From NCBI RefSeq assembly GCF_013694095.1, contig NZ_JACEFB010000003.1, positions 62,001 to 126,000 of the forward strand: 64,000 bases of DNA, given 5' to 3'. The notes beneath the pieces are model-generated. The model saw only the letters and a program-made list of their open reading frames with translations, was not told where the DNA came from and ran no database searches. A program made the position numbers and the translations under genes. This stretch comes from Thermogemmata fonticola (GTDB lineage: Bacteria > Planctomycetota > Planctomycetia > Gemmatales > Gemmataceae). Shown here one piece after another: positions 42,863 through 52,575 of this stretch (position 1 is the stretch's first letter; each line of letters starts with the position of its first letter).

Positions 42863-43702
42863 ATGCCCCATCTCCGCCGTGCCCGTGTGTTCCTCCAGGA
42901 ACCGCTCGCTGAGCGAACGTATCGCCTGCGCCTGGAATGCCCGGAAATTGCTAGCCGGATTCGGCCAGGCCAGTTCGTGATGCTCCGTTTGCCGGAGTGC
43001 AACGACCCGCTCTTAGGTCGGCCTTTCGCCCTCTACGACACCGTTGTCGATGGACAGCAACAACCTTGGGGTCTCGATATCGTCTATCTGTTGGTCGGTC
43101 AGATGACGGGCCGTCTAAGCCAGTTGAACGCAGGAAGCTGCTTAGAGATATGGGGACCTCTGGGCCAGCCTTTCCCGGATTTCAGCGGTGTGGAGCAGGT
43201 AGTGCTCGTGGCTGGTGGCATTGGCCAGACACCTTTTCCCGCCTATACCCGCTATCTGCTCGGACGCCAAGGGTATGGCGGCGTTCCCCCTCAACAACGC
43301 GTATCGAGAGTGCTGCTCTACTACGGTGTCCGGACCGCGGCCCGTGTAGCAGGACTGGCTGACTTTCAGGCGGCCGGTGCCGAGGTGTTCCTGGCGAGTG
43401 ACGACGGAACAGTGGGCTGGCATGGGTCGATTCTCGACCGGCTCATAGCTGAGCAGCCAGAGGGGATTCTCCTGGGATGCGGACCGGAACCGATGCTCCA
43501 CTCCCTCGCACGCCTGGCTGTCCAATGGCAACGCCCCTGCTTTGTCTCCCTGGAAACCCCCATGGCCTGCGGCCTCGGAGCCTGCTTCAGTTGTGTCACG
43601 CGCATCCGAACCGAGCAGGGTTGGGACTACCGCCGCGTTTGCCTTGAAGGTCCCACCTTCGAGGCAGCCCAGTGGTACGACGCATTCGCTCTGGAGCGCT
43701 GA
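42863..43702 (+). CDS. pyrK: Dihydroorotate dehydrogenase electron transfer subunit
   Basis: A 279-residue flavoprotein. The N-terminal FAD domain has RPGQFVMLRLPE, LGRPFALYDT and VAGGIGQTPFPA; the NAD domain has ILLGCGPEPMLHSL; and the C-terminal [2Fe-2S] cluster has Cys in MACGLGACFSCVTRI and CLEGPTF, the PyrK pattern CxxGxCxxC...C. PyrK passes electrons from the PyrD type 1B flavin to NAD+ in pyrimidine synthesis. The ribosome site GGGGGAA precedes the ATG. pyrD is not adjacent, which is unusual since pyrD and pyrK are often paired. Confidence 0.9.
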   Translation: MPHLRRARVFLQEPLAERTYRLRLECPEIASRIRPGQFVMLRLPECNDPLLGRPFALYDTVVDGQQQPWGLDIVYLLVGQMTGRLSQLNAGSCLEIWGPLGQPFPDFSGVEQVVLVAGGIGQTPFPAYTRYLLGRQGYGGVPPQQRVSRVLLYYGVRTAARVAGLADFQAAGAEVFLASDDGTVGWHGSILDRLIAEQPEGILLGCGPEPMLHSLARLAVQWQRPCFVSLETPMACGLGACFSCVTRIRTEQGWDYRRVCLEGPTFEAAQWYDAFALER

Positions 43703-43730
43703 TCTTTTCAGGGTATCTACAACAAGCAGC

Positions 43731-43752
43731 AGGCTAGCCGAAGGCTAGCCGA
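43731..43752. repeat. Tandem 11-mer (AGGCTAGCCGA x2)
   Basis: Two adjacent copies between pyrK and the minus-strand TPR gene. Each contains the palindrome GGCTAGCC, so the pair can also form a small hairpin. Confidence 0.7.
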
Positions 43753-43861
43753 CGGAATCAGTGCCCGCCGCCATTCGGCCGCTCGCAAGACCCAAGTATG
43801 CTGCGATTCCGCGTCCTGTGCCCGATCGGGTCATTCACTCCTGACTGATCTGAAAGACGAT

Positions 43862-44533
43862 TTAGCCCGCCCGGAGGGGAAAAGGCAAGGAATAGCGCAT
43901 GGCACTTCGCAACAGCGGTTGATGCCGCCGGGCCTGTTCAAAGCGCAGTTGGCGAATCCATTCCTCCACATGTTGCCCAGCCATCGGTGTGCGGCACAAG
44001 AAGCGTGCAGCACATACCACGCGCAGGGCCAGTGAGGGGCGTCCGGCCCGGATCATCCCGCGAACCAGCCGTTGCAAAATCGGCAGGCTTCCTGGGGCTT
44101 GCCGAGCAGCTCGAAGCAACAAACGGGCGCCGCGGCGGACCTTCCCCATCCCGATCAAGGCCTCGCCCAAGGCGGAACGATAGAGCGGGTGCTGGGGTCT
44201 CCGCCGCCAAGCGCGCCAGAACCAGCGGGCAGCACGATCATGGCCTCCGACAGGATCCTCTGCCCAGGCGCACCCCAACAAATACTGCCACCGGCTCTTT
44301 GTCGGGCAGAGCATGACCGCTCGGCGAAGATGCCATCGGGCACGGGCATACTCTCCCAAAGAGAGATATAGATGCCCTGTTAAGGCTTCCGCTCGCGCAC
44401 GCTGCTGCACGGACAAGCTCGGCAGATGCAAATACCGCCGCAATAAACGTAGAGCGTCGGTCCGACGGCCCGCTCGAACAGCCTGCCGAACCGACGCCCA
44501 AGCCCCTTGGAATACGGTGAGCGTCCTGCTCAT
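43862..44533 (-). CDS. TPR-like small protein, hypothetical
   Basis: The start at 44533 follows AGGAGG by 8 bases and gives 223 residues; the longer open frame to 44746 lacks this site. The middle is Arg/Leu-rich helical repeat sequence (ALTGHLYLSLGEYARARWHLRRAVMLCP, PLYRSALGEALIGMGKVRRGARLLLRAA), matching several TPR-like units, with many Arg residues throughout, so the protein is strongly basic. No enzyme motif. It is isolated, with no obvious operon partner. Confidence 0.72.
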   Translation of the reverse strand: MSRTLTVFQGAWASVRQAVRAGRRTDALRLLRRYLHLPSLSVQQRARAEALTGHLYLSLGEYARARWHLRRAVMLCPTKSRWQYLLGCAWAEDPVGGHDRAARWFWRAWRRRPQHPLYRSALGEALIGMGKVRRGARLLLRAARQAPGSLPILQRLVRGMIRAGRPSLALRVVCAARFLCRTPMAGQHVEEWIRQLRFEQARRHQPLLRSAMRYSLPFPLRAG

Positions 44534-44926
44534 GCCAACTGCCTCCTGCAGTTGTTTACCCAGAGATGGGCGATGGTTTTTGCGTCCGTGATGGAGAAGA
44601 TATACCAACCGTTCCACTTTTCGCAAGCACGAAATCCCGTGCCGCTTCCATTCAGAAAATAGCAAAATCTTCTCCCCATGAAGAGCGGACTGTAGCGTTT
44701 TGCGACAGCCCCTCACCGCCTGCGACAGCTTCCCACGTAATACCATGCCGCGCTGGAATCAGCATTCAACGGGATGAACCGAACCTAAGCGAAATTGACG
44801 GTCGGCACAGAAACAGAGCGGGTTGGCGCTCTCATTCCGTATTGTCTCATCCTCGCCTTCCCTCCAATCCCGCTTCTCATTGCCGCTCTCGTCACCAGGC
44901 CCTGAGTCACAGAAAAAACTGAAGAC
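44534..44926. other. Intergenic region, nothing recognised
   Basis: About 390 bases between two minus-strand genes. The upstream open frame of the TPR gene runs into it but is not used. No hairpin or promoter pair is clear. Confidence 0.4.
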
Positions 44927-45352
44927 CTAGGCCGATGGGGTAAGATCACTCTGCGAAGTGTTCTTTGCCTGGCGGCTGAGTCGGGCCAGTACAAAGGATC
45001 GCACGCACAAACCAACAAAGACGGCGCAGATGAGGATCATCAACTCCCCGGCGACCGCCGACTTTTTGAAAGGATCGAACGTGCCTGTATTGTTGATCTG
45101 CCGGAGGATGGGCATGAAACCGCCGATGACGCCGAGCACGCCGACCAACGCCGCCAGGTGCATCGCGTGTTTGCGGAGTTTGTCGGAAAAAGCCAACCCT
45201 CCCAGAATCACCAGGACAATCCCGAACGCTGCCGGAATCAACGCTGTCGGGCTGACTTTGCCTGTCTGGGGATTCGGTTCGGCGCCGAAGTAACCAACCA
45301 GACCCACAAGGATGAGCAAAAGGCCGGTGATCACAGTCGGGAGGGCCATCAT
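44927..45352 (-). CDS. Small four-helix membrane protein, hypothetical
   Basis: The start at 45352 (MMALPTVITG) follows GAGGAG by about 9 bases and gives 141 residues. Four hydrophobic segments are visible: about residues 4-25 (TVITGLLLILVGLVGYF), 35-56 (LIPAAFGIVLVILGGLAF), 65-84 (LAALVGVLGVIGGFMPIL) and 106-125 (ELMILICAVFVGLCVRSF). The protein looks like an integral inner-membrane protein with short loops. No family match is remembered. It is transcribed alone. Confidence 0.7.
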   Translation of the reverse strand: MMALPTVITGLLLILVGLVGYFGAEPNPQTGKVSPTALIPAAFGIVLVILGGLAFSDKLRKHAMHLAALVGVLGVIGGFMPILRQINNTGTFDPFKKSAVAGELMILICAVFVGLCVRSFVLARLSRQAKNTSQSDLTPSA

Positions 45353-45465
45353 TGTGCAGAACTCCTCAGCAAGAGTCGATGGCAATGCCAGGAACGGCCG
45401 ATGCCGTGGTGCCGCAAGCCAGCCATTAGCTGGACTAACGGACGTTCTCAGGCACAGACGATCCG

Positions 45466-45708
45466 CTAGGCCTTGGCCATGGCCATTTGGACGCGCTGAA
45501 CCAAATCATCCGGTCCTTCCAAGTCTACTCCCCACGCGTCGGCGAAAACGGTCAGCATGCCATCTGGAGCGATGAAGCGGTGCAGTCCTTGACCTAAGGG
45601 GAGGTCTAGGATCGCTCCTTGATCCGGGATCGCTCCAATTTCGGCTAAAGCCTGCAAGAGCAGAGCCTGGGTTTCCATGTCTTCCCGCGAGCAAATATCC
45701 ACACGCAT
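45466..45708 (-). CDS. Small hypothetical protein downstream of guaA
   Basis: The start at 45708 has GGGAGGCAGGT immediately upstream and lies 29 bases after the guaA stop, so the two are likely co-transcribed. The 80-residue product (MRVDICSREDMETQALL...) is acidic and predicted alpha/beta, with GIPDQGAILDLPLGQG-like (IGAIPDQGAILDLPLGQGL) and VFADAWGVDLEGPDDLV. No domain recognised. The longer frame to 45780 overlaps guaA and is not needed. Confidence 0.62.
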   Translation of the reverse strand: MRVDICSREDMETQALLLQALAEIGAIPDQGAILDLPLGQGLHRFIAPDGMLTVFADAWGVDLEGPDDLVQRVQMAMAKA

Positions 45709-45736
45709 ACCTGCCTCCCCAACCAGCACCGCCCCC

Positions 45737-47278
<1,542 letters not shown>

Positions 47279-47363
47279 AGTCTCTATGCCTATTCTGCCC
47301 ATCGGCCCGATCACGCCGTTGGAACGGAGGACTTCACGATCGCCGGTTTCCCCCTGACGCTTC

Positions 47364-48224
47364 TCACTTCTTGGAGAAGCAGCCCTCGGCGGTGGAGGGA
47401 TTTTGCCCCCCCTCGGCCAGCTCCTTAGCCCGGCACGTGGCCATCCAAACCGCTTGCTGGAGGACGCCCCGGACTCCCGCTTTTTCCAGCACATGCAAGC
47501 CCGCGATGGTAGTTCCACCGGGACTCGCCACGGCATCCTTGATCTGGGCAGGATGTCGTCCGTCTTCCAGGATCAGCCGTGCTGTCCCCAGGACCGTATG
47601 GGCCGCCAGTTCCAAAGCCAGGTTCCGCGGCAAACCGCTCAACACCCCTCCATCCGCCAAGGCTTCCACGATGAGGGCCACAAAGGCCGGCCCGCTACCA
47701 CTTAGACCCGTCACCGCATCCAACAGAGTCTCCGGCACGCGACACACGTAGCCAACGGCTCGAAATAACCCCTCCACCTGCTCCACTTCCCTAGGTGTCA
47801 CCTCCGGAGCTGCGCTTATGCCCGAGGCCCCGCAACCGACGAGGCAGCCGGTATTCGGCATGACCCGTACGATCCGGCGATGTCCTCCCAAGCCGTCCTG
47901 AAGAGTTTGCAAACGCACTCCGGCTGCTATCGACACGAATAGGTGCTCTGGACGAAGCACCGGCCGGATCTCTTCGAGAACCGCCTCGACATCCCCCGGT
48001 TTCACCGCCAGAAGGAGCAACTCGCAGCGGGAGGCCACTTCACGATTGGAGGCAGCCAGCGGCAACCCAATGCGTTGCGCGAACTGCTCGCGAGCCGCCG
48101 CCTGGATATCCCAGGCCCAACTGCGTGATAGGTCCAGACATTCTGTACGGCGCCAGGCGCTGGCTAAAGCTGTCGCCATCTGGCCCGTTCCTAAAAAACC
48201 CACACCCCAACGACCGACTGCCAT
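47364..48224 (-). CDS. proC: Pyrroline-5-carboxylate reductase
   Basis: This enzyme reduces pyrroline-5-carboxylate to proline with NAD(P)H. The 286 residues (ATG at 48224, GAGGGG upstream) start with the Rossmann motif [14 protein letters not shown], have [26 protein letters not shown] and the C-terminal signature [32 protein letters not shown], quoted in parts as SGSGPAFV and EALADGGV, ending [10 protein letters not shown]. All are diagnostic. A TATAAT with TGG extension lies about 155 bases upstream on the minus strand. The start is separated from guaA by only about 85 bases downstream, so the two may share a transcript. Confidence 0.95.
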   Translation of the reverse strand: MAVGRWGVGFLGTGQMATALASAWRRTECLDLSRSWAWDIQAAAREQFAQRIGLPLAASNREVASRCELLLLAVKPGDVEAVLEEIRPVLRPEHLFVSIAAGVRLQTLQDGLGGHRRIVRVMPNTGCLVGCGASGISAAPEVTPREVEQVEGLFRAVGYVCRVPETLLDAVTGLSGSGPAFVALIVEALADGGVLSGLPRNLALELAAHTVLGTARLILEDGRHPAQIKDAVASPGGTTIAGLHVLEKAGVRGVLQQAVWMATCRAKELAEGGQNPSTAEGCFSKK

Positions 48225-48646
48225 AGTATCACGCCCCTCACCCCAACAGTGTCCTAAGAGCTTCGATCGCCCGTTCTCCGTTGACCTGTCATCCAGGTCC
48301 CGGAACCAGCATGCCAAATTGCTGACGTAATTTACTGTGCGCTTAAGACCTCACCCCCCACTCGGATGGTAAGAGTGCTATTATACCATTCTTTACCCGG
48401 CAGTGACGATTGTCATCAGGTCAGAGTCGCGAATAGGCCGCTCTCTTCCTACGGCGTTATCATCCTGGCATCGGGAAGAACTATGTCTTGCAACAATCCC
48501 CGCTCAGAGCTTAGAGGCACACTGTAATTTGACAACCCGAGGCAGTATCGAGCTGATATAGTAAATCCACAGTATCAGCTCTTTTGGCAAGGACGAGCCA
48601 CATTGGTCAACGGTGGCCAACTTGCCCATCGGATCAGGGTTTTCCT
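48225..48646. other. Divergent intergenic region
   Basis: About 420 bases between proC and the membrane-protein gene. It holds the minus-strand extended -10 at 48380-48388 and a lone TTGACA at 48529-48534 on the plus strand without a matching -10. No gene is supported. Confidence 0.5.
48380..48388 (-). promoter_or_regulatory. Extended -10 element upstream of proC
   Basis: On the minus strand the sequence reads TGG-TATAAT, a TGN-extended -10 with a perfect TATAAT. There is no -35 at 16-18 bases, as is common for extended -10 promoters. The leader to proC would be about 150 bases. Confidence 0.4.
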
Positions 48647-49927
48647 ATGGGCCTCAATCTGGACGCATTGATTTTTGTGCCCGCTCTCGCCGGCTGTGTG
48701 ATGGCGGGAATCCTCCTGGTTGGCTTTGTTGCCCATCATTATTTGACCATCCTGGAGAGCACAGCCGCCGGGGGACGGGAAGTCACCTGGATGCGGGAAA
48801 CGTTCCTGGAGTTCTTCTGGAAGGCGTGGTATGTGGCCTGGCTGCTAGGGCTGTGCTATGCACCTGTCTACATCGGCGTGAGTCTGATGGCACCGGCATC
48901 AACGGAACGCTGGCTGCTTGTGGCTTTGGCCTTATGGGTCCTGTTCCCCATCGCGCAATTATCTTCTCTGTCTGCCCCATCACCGTGGTATCCGCTGAGT
49001 TTGTCCGCACTCAACCGCATGGCCCGCAAACCCCAGTTGGTCTTTGGTTTCTATTTGCTGAGTCTTCCCGTGCTAGGATTGCTGACGGTTGCCTGGTATG
49101 GCTCATTCTTGCGAAGAGGTTCTCTACCAATAGCGGTCGCGGCAGCGTTCTTGTTGACCCTGGGCGTGTTTTTGTATGCCCGCCTGTTGGGACGCTTGGC
49201 TTATGTCCTGGCTGTTGTCGAACCGTTGCTGGAACGGCGGCGTAAGAAAAAGCGCCGCCCGACTCCAGTGGACCTGCCCGCCGCTGCCCAAGCGTGTCTG
49301 AACAAGGCTCCTCCGCCTCCCCGCATCGCAGACCTGCCGCCGATCCAAACGCCTCTTGATGGGGCGATCAGCGGCTACGCACTCCAGGAAGAAAGCCGTG
49401 AAACCTTTCAGGCCGCCCCTGCCACCCGCCGCCTCATGGCCGAAATCGACACGGAGGAAGATTCTCCATCTTCGGAGTTGACCCCATCTCCGGGGTCAGA
49501 ATCCGGCCAATCCACCCGATCCTCCCGCTTCTCACCCGCAGAGGCGCCACCCCGCCGTCGGACAGTCTCGAACCCAAAAGAGAGCACACGAACACGCCGT
49601 TCCCGCCGGGAACAGCCCGCACCACTCCGCACTGCTCGTCTCGAGGATCAGGATGAGGATGATACCCCATATTCCGTGCAGGAGCCGGAAGTAACCACCG
49701 GTCAATTGGCCCCGCCGGAGGCACTTCAGCCCACTCCAGATGAGAGACGCTTGCGCTGCCGCGATGACGCTCCCACAACCCAGCGCCGCCTCTGGAGTGC
49801 CGATCTGCTGACATTCCTTGGCCAGCCACAAACCCTCAGCGCCTGGTTGCTTTCCTCCACCTTGGCCAGCGTCCTAGTCCTACTCGTCCAGCTAGCTCGT
49901 GCCTTTCACCCCGCGGCGGGAGATTGA
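48647..49927 (+). CDS. Membrane protein with disordered C-terminal domain
   Basis: Four or five transmembrane segments are visible in the 426-residue product from ATG 48647: LIFVPALAGCVMAGILLVGF, AWYVAWLLGLCYAPVYIGV, WLLVALALWVLFPIA, FGFYLLSLPVLGLLTVAWY and LPIAVAAAFLLTLGVFLY. A Lys/Arg motif (RRRKKKRRP) follows, then about 150 residues of Pro/Ser/Glu/Arg-rich disorder and a final hydrophobic segment (LSAWLLSSTLASVLVLLVQLA). No known family is recognised. The length of the disordered insert is unusual for an otherwise compact membrane protein. The upstream start at 48584 adds 21 uninformative residues. Confidence 0.78.
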   Translation: MGLNLDALIFVPALAGCVMAGILLVGFVAHHYLTILESTAAGGREVTWMRETFLEFFWKAWYVAWLLGLCYAPVYIGVSLMAPASTERWLLVALALWVLFPIAQLSSLSAPSPWYPLSLSALNRMARKPQLVFGFYLLSLPVLGLLTVAWYGSFLRRGSLPIAVAAAFLLTLGVFLYARLLGRLAYVLAVVEPLLERRRKKKRRPTPVDLPAAAQACLNKAPPPPRIADLPPIQTPLDGAISGYALQEESRETFQAAPATRRLMAEIDTEEDSPSSELTPSPGSESGQSTRSSRFSPAEAPPRRRTVSNPKESTRTRRSRREQPAPLRTARLEDQDEDDTPYSVQEPEVTTGQLAPPEALQPTPDERRLRCRDDAPTTQRRLWSADLLTFLGQPQTLSAWLLSSTLASVLVLLVQLARAFHPAAGD

Positions 49928-50061
49928 ACGCTTTCCCTATCCCCGCACTACCCGTTCCAACTCTTCCCAGCGTTACTTTGCTAAGGAAGCAGGCGGCGAT
50001 AGGATTCCTTGGGATGTCCTTCATTGGACCTGCAAAAACATGGGGCGGATCCGTTCCATAG

Positions 50062-50090
50062 TTGACTCGCCCGCAGGAAAGACTTATAAA
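50062..50090 (+). promoter_or_regulatory. Promoter of tRNA-Phe
   Basis: TTGACT (50062-50067), 17-base spacer, TATAAA (50085-50090). Transcription would begin about 15 bases ahead of the tRNA 5' end at 50113. This is one of the closest matches to the sigma-70 consensus in the window. Confidence 0.72.
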
Positions 50091-50112
50091 ACACTACCTG
50101 AACCACTCGGTT

Positions 50113-50185
50113 GGGCAGATAGCTCAGTTGGTAGAGCGAGCGACTGAAAATCGCTAGGTCGCCGGTTCGATCCCGGCTCTGCCCA
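50113..50185 (+). tRNA. tRNA-Phe (GAA anticodon)
   Basis: A full cloverleaf is visible over 73 bases. The acceptor stem pairs GGGCAGA (50113-50119) with TCTGCCC (50178-50184), and A50185 is the discriminator. The D arm is GCTC...GAGC. The anticodon arm is AGCGA-CTGAAAA-TCGCT with anticodon GAA at 50146-50148. The T arm is GCCGG-TTCGATC-CCGGC. The CCA end is not encoded. Confidence 0.97.
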
Positions 50186-50245
50186 CTTAGCATCGTGACC
50201 TCTGATGCGTTGTGATCCTCCTCAAATCTTCAGCATAGTCTCATC

Positions 50246-50310
50246 GGTCTGTGTGTGCTCTTCAGAGGTATCCCTCTCAGGTCTGTGTGCCCTTCAAGGC
50301 GTCCCTTTCA
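50246..50310. repeat. Imperfect tandem repeat of about 31-34 bases at the mutL 3' end
   Basis: Two units beginning GGTCTGTGTG and ending in CCCT(C/T)TCA occur in tandem (50246-50279, 50280-50310), and a third partial GGTTCG follows. The second unit reaches the stop codon of mutL. Confidence 0.6.
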
Positions 50311-52347
50311 GGTTCGCCGGAATTGGCGATCAAGGTCGGAACGACTGATGAGCAAGGTAGTGGGCCGTCCGTGGGGGCAGTGGTGGGACTTTTCGGCCCA
50401 GCGGCGCAAGCGGAGCAAAGCTGCGATTTCTTCGGGACTGAGGCGATCTCCGGCCTTGATAGCCGCCTTACAGGCCATTGTCGCCAGCAGATCATAGAGC
50501 AGAACTTCCCGGCTGGGAAGCTGATCGTGCGCGAGGAGATAGTCCAGTATGCCACGGACAATCTCCTGCGGCGACCGGCGCGACAATAGGGCAGGATAGC
50601 TCTGGATCAACGCGGTGTTACCACCAAAGGGAACGATGTCTAGCCCCAAGGTGCGGAGAATGTCGGCAACCGATAGCAACTGGGCTGCCTCGGTCGGAGT
50701 GAGTTCGATTGGCTCCGGTACCAACAGAGGCTGCACCTCCAGCGAACCTTGCAGAATTCGCTGACGCAATTGCTCGAAGAGAATCCGTTCGTGCAAGGCA
50801 TGCTGGTCGATCACCAACATCCCTTGAGCCGTTTCCTGAACGATATAAGTGTCCTGGATTTGCAAAGCCGGACCGATCTGTTCCTCTTCAGCCTCGCGGA
50901 CAGTTTCTGGGGACGGTCCTGGACTCGGCGCGGCCGCCGAAGGAGCCGCTGGCGGTGCGGGAGAAATAGTCAGCCCCACCGAGAAGGGGGCGGAACCCAA
51001 GTTGGCCTCCCAAGAGGAAGGGGGAGCGTGAGGCATTCGCTCATGAGGAGAAAATTCTTCTTGGCCCGAGGGGAAAAGCGAGGGAGCTGGCGACGCATGT
51101 CCTTCGCCTGATTCCACGGGATTCGAGTCGGCTACACCAGCCAGGGGTGCCGTCGGACCCGCAGGCGGCCCTGCACGAGTCGCAGCTTCCCACGGAGCCA
51201 CCGTTTGCATGGCTTGCTGGTAGCGAGGTGACAATCCACCAGCAGACTGCGGCGAAGCGGAAGCTGGCGGCGACGCTATTGATCCAGTAACCGCTGGAGG
51301 CGTCGGCGCGGGAGGAGGGGGCGGTCCTTCATCGGGCCATTGCCAATCGGGCACCAAATTGGCCTGGCGCAAGCGTCGCTGAATGGTGCTACGGATCAAG
51401 GAGTAGATTAGCGAACTGTCCTGGAAGCGGACTTCCGCTTTGGTAGGGTGCACATTCACGTCCACCTGCTGCGGCGGCACAATCAGGAACAGAAAGGCTA
51501 CGGGATAGCGGCCGGACAGCAGCAGTCCGCGATAGGCCTCTTGCAAGGCGTGGGTGATCATCCGATCCCGGAACCAACGACCATTGAGGAACAAATACTG
51601 CATTCTGGCGTGGCCGCGATCAACCCTTGGATCCGCGATATAGCCCCACAGGCGGATCGGTCCTGCTGTGGAATCCACTTCGTAGAGGGCATCGCGCACA
51701 TCCGCTCCGAAAAACAAACCAATTCGTTCGGGGATTCCCACGGTGGCGGGAAGATCGTAAATGAGTTTGCCGTTGTGCCGGAGCGTTAGGTGAAGGTGGG
51801 GGCAGGCGAGGGCCAAGCGGATGACCGCCTCGCAGATGTGTCCCACTTCCGTGGCCACACTTTTGAGAAATTTTTTCCGCACGGGGACGTTATAGAACAG
51901 GTGGCGAACTTCCACGCGCGTCCCCACAGCTCCGTTCCACGGCCGTACCTCGGAGAGTTGGCCGCCCCAACACTGGATTTCTGCTCCAATCTCCACACCC
52001 GCTGCTCGGGATTGGAGCAGCACTTGCGCCACACCGCCAATCGAGGCTAACGCCTCTCCTCGAAAGCCCAGCGTACGAATGGCAAAGAGGTCTTCTACAG
52101 TTCGCAACTTGCTGGTTGCGTGAGTGGCAAAGGCTAGTGGCAAGTCCTCCGCCGCAATGCCCGTCCCATCATCCACCACTTGGATCAATTCTGTGCCGCC
52201 GCCTTCGATGGCTACATCAATCCGGCTGGCTCCAGCGTCGACAGAGTTTTCCAGCAATTCTTTGACCACCGAAGCCGGCCGCTCGATCACTTCCCCGGCG
52301 GCAATTTTCGTCACCACTTCCGGCGGCAATAACTCGATGCGATTCAT
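50308..52347 (-). CDS. mutL: DNA mismatch repair protein MutL (endonuclease type)
   Basis: Start set at ATG 52347 (MNRIELLPPEVVTKIAAGEVIERP), the usual MutL beginning; GTG 52362 and ATG 52359 are alternatives, and none has a strong ribosome site. The N-terminal GHKL ATPase has KELLENSVDAGA, DDGTGI, THATSKL and GFRGEALASIGG. A Pro/Ala-rich linker of roughly 130 residues follows. The C-terminal dimerisation domain has DQHALHERILFE, matching the metal-binding DQHA(X)2E(X)4E of endonuclease MutL, with ACKAAIKAGD and CPHGRPT also present. Length 679 residues. This indicates a nicking MutL, as in organisms without MutH. mutS is not adjacent. Confidence 0.95.
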   Translation of the reverse strand: MNRIELLPPEVVTKIAAGEVIERPASVVKELLENSVDAGASRIDVAIEGGGTELIQVVDDGTGIAAEDLPLAFATHATSKLRTVEDLFAIRTLGFRGEALASIGGVAQVLLQSRAAGVEIGAEIQCWGGQLSEVRPWNGAVGTRVEVRHLFYNVPVRKKFLKSVATEVGHICEAVIRLALACPHLHLTLRHNGKLIYDLPATVGIPERIGLFFGADVRDALYEVDSTAGPIRLWGYIADPRVDRGHARMQYLFLNGRWFRDRMITHALQEAYRGLLLSGRYPVAFLFLIVPPQQVDVNVHPTKAEVRFQDSSLIYSLIRSTIQRRLRQANLVPDWQWPDEGPPPPPAPTPPAVTGSIASPPASASPQSAGGLSPRYQQAMQTVAPWEAATRAGPPAGPTAPLAGVADSNPVESGEGHASPAPSLFPSGQEEFSPHERMPHAPPSSWEANLGSAPFSVGLTISPAPPAAPSAAAPSPGPSPETVREAEEEQIGPALQIQDTYIVQETAQGMLVIDQHALHERILFEQLRQRILQGSLEVQPLLVPEPIELTPTEAAQLLSVADILRTLGLDIVPFGGNTALIQSYPALLSRRSPQEIVRGILDYLLAHDQLPSREVLLYDLLATMACKAAIKAGDRLSPEEIAALLRLRRWAEKSHHCPHGRPTTLLISRSDLDRQFRRT

Positions 52348-52575
52348 GGATGGGATCATCACGCGGACATCACAGTTTCCACGACCGTACCAACTCTCTG
52401 CTGGGCAGCCTGAATCCTAATAATTCCCCTAATTGACTCCCTGCCGCCAACTGTTCTCTGCCGCTGCTGGGTCCATTCCGGCAGAACGTGCTCTACAACG
52501 GCCTCAAAGCATCCCCGATGAGAAAAGGCATCCTCTCGTATGGAAAATGCATTATCCATTCACATCTGTCTTCAG

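Noticed and set aside
48529-48534. Perfect TTGACA upstream of the membrane protein gene
   Set aside because: No acceptable -10 follows at 16-19 bases; GATATA is at 20 bases. I do not call a promoter.
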